From contig NZ_JIAW01000002.1 of assembly GCF_000620625.1 (NCBI RefSeq), forward strand, positions 186,001 to 250,000: a DNA stretch of 64,000 nt, read 5' to 3'. The position numbers and the translations under genes were made by a program. The notes below the pieces were generated by a model that worked only from the letters and a program-made list of their open reading frames with translations, was not told the origin of the DNA and did no database searches. The DNA is from Mycobacterium sp. URHB0044 (lineage in GTDB: Bacteria; Actinomycetota; Actinomycetes; Mycobacteriales; Mycobacteriaceae). Of the stretch, positions 61,310-64,000 are shown piece after piece (positions within the stretch are counted from its first letter, which is position 1; every line of letters begins with the position of its first letter).

Positions 61310-62721
61310 GCCCTGAACTGGCTCAGCGCGCGGAGCTTGTTCATCACGTCCAGCGCCGCCACCTTGTAGGCCTCGGAGAACGTCGGGTAGTTGAACACCG
61401 CGTCGACCAGGTATTCGACGGTGCCGCCGCATCCCATGACGGCCTGTCCGATGTGCACCATCTCGGTGGCGTTCGTGCCGAAGATGTGCACGCCGAGAAG
61501 GCGCAGATCCTCCGTCGAGACCAGCAGCTTGAGCATGCCGTAGGAATCGCCTGCGATCTGGCCGCGCGCCAGTTCGCGGTAGCGCGACACCCCGACCTCG
61601 TAGGGGACGGAGTCCTTGGTCAGGTCGACCTCGGAGGCGCCGACGTAGGACACCTCGGGGATCGAGTAGATGCCGATGGGCTGCAGCTCGGTCATGCCCT
61701 TGCTGGGCTCGCCGAACGCGTGGTACGCGGCGAGGCGGCCCTGGTCCATCGAGGTGGCCGCCAGTGCCGGGAACCCGATCACGTCGCCGACGGCGTAGAT
61801 GTGGTCGACCTTGGTCTGGTAGTTGTCGTCGACGAAGATGCGGCCGCGGTTGTCGGCCTCCAGTCCGGCGGCGGGCAGGTCGAGGTGCTCGGTCTGGCCC
61901 TGCCGGCCCGCCGAGTACATCACGGTGTCGGCGGGAATCTGCTTGCCGCTGGCCAGCGTGGTCACGGTGCCCGACGAACCGACGTCGACGGCCGTCACCT
62001 CCTCGCCGAAGCGGAACGTGACCGCGAGGTCGCGCAGGTGGAAGCGCAGCGCCTCGACGATCTCGGGGTCGCAGAAGTCGAGCATCGAATCGCGCTTCTC
62101 GACGACCGTGACCTTGGTGCCGAGCGCGGCGAACATGGAGGCATATTCGATGCCGATCACCCCGGCGCCCACCACCACCATCGAGTTGGGGATGGTCTTG
62201 AGGTCGAGGATTCCGTCGGAGTCCAGCACGCGTTGTTCGTCGAACTCGACGCCTGCCGGCCGCAGCGGCTTGGTGCCGGTCGCGATGACGATGTTGCGGC
62301 CCGACACGGTGATTCGTTCGGCGCGGCTGGGGTCTTCGATCTGCAGGGAGTGCGCGTCGATGAAGCGGGCGTGCCCGATGTAGAGCTCGACCCGGTTGCG
62401 CAGCAGCTGCGAGCGGACGACGTCGATCTCCTTGCCGATGACGTGCTGGGTGCGGGCCAGCAGGTCGGCCGGGGTGATCTTCTCCTTCACCCGGTAGCTG
62501 GCGCCGTACAGCTCGCGTTGGCTCATGCCGGTGAGGTAGACCACCGCCTCGCGCAGCGTCTTCGACGGGATGGTTCCGGTGTTCACGCAGACGCCGCCGA
62601 GCATGAGGCCGCGTTCGATCACCGCGACCGTCTTGCCCAGCTTTGCGGCGGCGATGGCGGCCTTCTGCCCGCCCGGCCCGGAACCGATGACGACGAGGTC
62701 GTATTCCTGCGTGGAACCCAT
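61306..62721 (-). CDS. sthA: Soluble pyridine nucleotide transhydrogenase SthA
   Basis: 471-residue FAD enzyme that transfers hydride between NADPH and NAD. FAD-binding [20 protein letters not shown], the region [17 protein letters not shown] in which the second redox Cys of related disulfide reductases is Thr, the NAD-binding [16 protein letters not shown], and [18 protein letters not shown]. Lack of a CxxxxC disulfide fits SthA rather than lipoamide dehydrogenase. ATG 62721; upstream in-frame extension is non-coding. Confidence 0.95.
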   Translation of the reverse strand: MGSTQEYDLVVIGSGPGGQKAAIAAAKLGKTVAVIERGLMLGGVCVNTGTIPSKTLREAVVYLTGMSQRELYGASYRVKEKITPADLLARTQHVIGKEIDVVRSQLLRNRVELYIGHARFIDAHSLQIEDPSRAERITVSGRNIVIATGTKPLRPAGVEFDEQRVLDSDGILDLKTIPNSMVVVGAGVIGIEYASMFAALGTKVTVVEKRDSMLDFCDPEIVEALRFHLRDLAVTFRFGEEVTAVDVGSSGTVTTLASGKQIPADTVMYSAGRQGQTEHLDLPAAGLEADNRGRIFVDDNYQTKVDHIYAVGDVIGFPALAATSMDQGRLAAYHAFGEPSKGMTELQPIGIYSIPEVSYVGASEVDLTKDSVPYEVGVSRYRELARGQIAGDSYGMLKLLVSTEDLRLLGVHIFGTNATEMVHIGQAVMGCGGTVEYLVDAVFNYPTFSEAYKVAALDVMNKLRALSQFRA

Positions 62722-62880
62722 GGGAGTAGTCCTACGCCGGTTGCGCTGATCTTGCATGCCGACGGGGTCAATAGCGCGTGAACAACGGCCTTCATCCCCA
62801 GACGCGAATTCGTCCACAGTCGGCGCCGCAGACGCCGTCTGCGCCCGGAGTTCGACGGGGCCCGCTGAGACGTTCTGCGC

Positions 62881-63936
62881 ATGACGATCTTCTTCAATGA
62901 CGACTTTCCGCTCCACGAGCCCGGCAAGCTCATTGCCGCCATACCGGCGGTGCTGGGTTTCGTTCCGGAGAGATCCCTCGTGCTGGTGACGATCGACGGC
63001 GGCGAGATGGGTTGCGTTATGCGTGTTGATCTTTCGGATGACGTCTTCCAATCGATCGACCGGATGGCGGAGGTGGCCGCCGCGAGCTGCCCCGAGGCGG
63101 CGATCGCGGTGATCGTGGACGAGGACGGGGCGGCGTGCCGGATGTGCAAGGACGATCACCGCGAACTGGTCGACGCCCTCGGGGACGCGCTATCCGAGGA
63201 AGGCATCCTGCTGTGGGGCGCCCACGTCGTCGACCGGGTGGAGGCAGGCGGCCGGTGGCACTGCGCGGACGGCTGCGGCAACAACGGAACGATCGAGGAT
63301 CCGTTGGCCTCGCCGATGGCGGCCGCGGCCGTCCTGGACGGCCGTCGGCTCTACACCCGGCGGGCCGAGCTGCAGGAGGTGATCGCCGTGGCCGACCCCG
63401 TCCGCACCGCCGCCCTGCGCGGCGTCATCACCGACGTCGCGGCGTCGTTCGACGGCGACCAACGCCCACCCGGGGATGCGCGCGCCGACGTCCGGCATGC
63501 CATGGCTGCGGCCGCGAATGCCAGCGAGGGGCGGTTTCCAGCCGATGCGGACCTGGCGAGGCTGGCGTGCGGGCTGACCGACTCGCGGGTACGGGACACG
63601 TTGTACGCCTTGGCAGTTGGACGCGACGCCGGGTCCGCGGAGTCGTTGTGGGCGCTGTTGGCGCGCACCCTGCCCGAACCGTGGCGCCTAGAGGCGCTGG
63701 TGTTGCTGGCCTTCTCGGCGTACGCGCGTGGCGACGGTCCGCTGGCCGGGGTGTCGCTGGATGCTGCGCTCCAATGCGATGCCGAGCACCGAATGGCAGG
63801 CATGTTGGACCAGGCGCTGCAGACGGGCATGCGCCCCGAGCAGATCCGGGAGTTGGCGCTCACCGGCTACCGGATGGCCAAGCAGCTCGGCGTGGACATG
63901 CCGCCGCGCCAAGGGTTTGGCAGGCGGGCGGGTTAG
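62881..63936 (+). CDS. DUF4192 protein
   Basis: 351 residues with the characteristic opening for DUF4192, [23 protein letters not shown]. Mostly helical C-terminal half ([39 protein letters not shown]). A Cys-rich stretch CADGCGNNG lies near residue 127. Function unknown; M. tuberculosis Rv2712c is the counterpart. Its 3' end overlaps the 3' end of ideR by 4 bases. Confidence 0.87.
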   Translation: MTIFFNDDFPLHEPGKLIAAIPAVLGFVPERSLVLVTIDGGEMGCVMRVDLSDDVFQSIDRMAEVAAASCPEAAIAVIVDEDGAACRMCKDDHRELVDALGDALSEEGILLWGAHVVDRVEAGGRWHCADGCGNNGTIEDPLASPMAAAAVLDGRRLYTRRAELQEVIAVADPVRTAALRGVITDVAASFDGDQRPPGDARADVRHAMAAAANASEGRFPADADLARLACGLTDSRVRDTLYALAVGRDAGSAESLWALLARTLPEPWRLEALVLLAFSAYARGDGPLAGVSLDAALQCDAEHRMAGMLDQALQTGMRPEQIRELALTGYRMAKQLGVDMPPRQGFGRRAG

Positions 63937-64000
63937 ACTTTCTCGACCTTGACGGCGTGTGCCATGTGGTGCGGCAACTCCACCTGCTCATGGCCGGGGA
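63933..64000 (-). CDS. ideR: Iron-dependent regulator IdeR, 3' end only
   Basis: The last 21 codons and the TAA stop of a minus-strand gene that continues beyond the window. The residues [21 protein letters not shown] end exactly like M. tuberculosis IdeR, including the SH3-like domain end [10 protein letters not shown]. IdeR represses siderophore genes when iron is plentiful. Gene order next to DUF4192 (Rv2712c-Rv2711) supports it. Confidence 0.85.
   Translation of the reverse strand, partial: PGHEQVELPHHMAHAVKVEKV

Overview
The window is a GC-rich chromosomal segment of a mycobacterium, most likely a fast-growing Mycolicibacterium-type species. From about 7.6 kb to the right edge the gene order matches the well-known M. 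tuberculosis block ftsK, argA, pgsA3, clgR, pspA (35 kDa antigen), pspM, ephG, glycosyltransferase, DUF3046, recA, recX, miaB, Rv2732c, DUF349, miaA, dapF, hflX, fadE20, LGFP protein, lexA, Rv2719c, nrdR, phzF-like, hydrolase, PAC2, sthA, DUF4192, ideR. The mycobacterial SOS boxes, leaderless -10 elements and the 35-bp recA/recX overlap agree with this. No rRNA, tRNA, CRISPR array or transposase was seen, and no gap between genes exceeds 300 bases.

Bases 1-7437 form an accessory metabolic region. It holds three cytochrome P450s (the first cut by the window edge), an AveC-like membrane protein with a small membrane partner, two related short-chain dehydrogenases of the mycofactocin-associated type flanking a SAM methyltransferase, and a small ABM-fold monooxygenase. 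This suggests oxidative tailoring or breakdown of a lipophilic substrate that is not identified here.

Bases 7586-15826 hold the ftsK to DUF3046 core block, including a clgR-pspA-pspM envelope-stress module with a SigE-like promoter before clgR.

Bases 16394-32100 are the most distinctive part: a continuous minus-strand hydrogenase locus of about 16 kb placed between DUF3046 and recA, which adjoin in M. tuberculosis. Transcription order is hypA, hypB, hhyS, hhyL, hhyE, DUF5947-like, DUF6084-like, a 447-residue unknown, a 39-residue membrane peptide, maturation protease, hypC, hypF, DUF6390-like, a SIS/HypC fusion, a SIS protein, hypE, hypC, hypD. The small subunit has the Cys-x-x-Asp proximal-cluster pattern and no Tat signal, as expected of oxygen-tolerant group 1h [NiFe]-hydrogenases that scavenge atmospheric H2. 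hhyE joins a NifU-type domain to a Rieske-like domain with altered ligands. The genes are tightly packed, many with ATGA overlaps, so one polycistronic unit is likely, with a possible second promoter before hhyS.

Bases 32101-46860 hold recA-recX with two damage-responsive promoters, a glutamate-type ABC transporter (minus strand), then the miaB to hflX block and an alpha/beta hydrolase. Bases 46865-52251 hold an unknown 534-residue protein, a lipoprotein, a 168-residue unknown and a molybdopterin oxidoreductase. Bases 52369-64000 return to the conserved block and end in the 3' end of ideR.
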